NCBI GenBank assembly: GCA_017996175.1
Contig: JAGOHK010000002.1
Location: forward strand, 62,001-126,000
Reading direction: 5' to 3'
Origin: Leptospiraceae bacterium
GTDB lineage: Bacteria; Spirochaetota; Leptospiria; Leptospirales; Leptospiraceae
DNA length: 64,000 bases
The notes under the pieces were generated by a model. That model worked only from the letters and a program-made list of their open reading frames with translations, did no database searches and was not told where the DNA came from. Of the stretch, positions 63,671-64,000 are shown in pieces. A program made the position numbers and the translations under genes. Within the stretch, counting starts at the first letter, position 1; each line of letters begins with the position of its first letter.

Positions 63671-64000
63671 ATGACAAGTCGAACGTATATCTATTTTGCG
63701 GCTGCATACGTAACGATTCCTGTTGGAGTAAATGCGATAGTTGCCGGATTTAGTTATACTTTTCTTGCACCTCTTCTTCTTACAACGGAAGAATTTTTAA
63801 AGATAAACAAGGCAGGAGAGGCAAATGACTTAGTCTATTATTTTTTTAGTTTGATGTCTTTTATATTCCCTACATCTATCGGGTATATTTATAATTTGCC
63901 TCTGATAGTTTATATGCTCAAGAAAAATCGTCCGCCGATCTCTGAAAGAATAAAATCTATTGTCATCAATCTCCCGATTGTAAATGCTACTGTGAGTTTT
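63671..64000 (+). CDS. Membrane protein, N-terminal part (runs off window)
   Basis: The frame is open from the ATG at 63671 to the last base, 110 residues. It starts MTSRTYIYFAAAYVTIPVGV and has hydrophobic segments at about 8-37 and 57-83, and the frame ends entering another. This looks like the multi-span N-terminus of a sensor protein such as an adenylate/guanylate cyclase, but the deciding domain lies outside the window. It follows the previous gene by 5 bases. Confidence 0.7.
   Translation, partial: MTSRTYIYFAAAYVTIPVGVNAIVAGFSYTFLAPLLLTTEEFLKINKAGEANDLVYYFFSLMSFIFPTSIGYIYNLPLIVYMLKKNRPPISERIKSIVINLPIVNATVSF

Overview
The window is an AT-rich bacterial chromosome segment whose gene content fits a Leptospira-like spirochaete. 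The evidence is the many secreted lipoproteins with relaxed spirochaete-type lipoboxes, several TonB-dependent receptors, frequent TTG/GTG starts, and asd, metF, hemH and parA-parB-rep close together. From memory, metF and asd of Leptospira interrogans were mapped to its secondary chromosome (CII). I therefore infer that this window may cover the partition/replication region of a secondary replicon. Genus and replicon assignment are inference.

Region 1 (1-10.0 kb) starts with the 3' part of a methylmalonyl-CoA mutase. It continues with a co-directional locus: a GbsR/MarR-type regulator preceded by a perfect 17-bp inverted repeat, three small lipoproteins, a TonB-dependent receptor, another Cys-rich lipoprotein, then exbB, exbD and tonB and an unknown helical protein. 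This looks like a self-contained, regulated outer-membrane uptake system. Region 2 (10.1-14.9 kb) holds the MeaB/ArgK chaperone GTPase of B12 mutases, an MFS permease, a 58-residue Cys-rich membrane peptide, a methyltransferase and a metallo-beta-lactamase-fold hydrolase. Region 3 (15.0-26.7 kb, minus strand) is a run of envelope and central-metabolism genes: a zinc-ribbon protein, an MBOAT acyltransferase with a separate SGNH partner, a GT51 peptidoglycan glycosyltransferase, asd, a large unknown protein, pyk, and a second SGNH-MBOAT in which both activities are fused.

Region 4 (27.0-30.9 kb) has a DnaQ-type exonuclease facing an operon of a degenerate sigma-54-activator-like protein and two tandem paralogues of unknown function. 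Region 5 (31.1-37.6 kb) is parA-parB, a structured 0.5-kb non-coding stretch, a HTH replication-initiator-like gene, an 838-residue protein with eight exact-length 32-residue tail-fibre-like repeats, and metF. Region 6 (37.6-52.2 kb) contains two large TonB receptors that share an unfamiliar N-terminal periplasmic domain, each beside a small lipoprotein. These are followed by an ABC-type substrate-binding/TPR protein and a membrane SpoIIE-type phosphatase with TPRs.

Region 7 (52.3-58.3 kb) carries a ferrochelatase with an internal four-Cys insert, thiC under a TPP riboswitch, an omptin-like outer-membrane protease, and a second parA-parB pair. Region 8 (58.3-64 kb) is a patchwork: a DUF1569-like gene, a PIN toxin/antitoxin pair, a broken transposase with a 31-nt insertion, an orphan toxin-like tail with a secreted neighbour, a second transposase remnant, a 0.7-kb non-coding structured stretch, and three uncharacterised genes of which the last runs off the window. 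I saw no rRNA, tRNA or CRISPR array.
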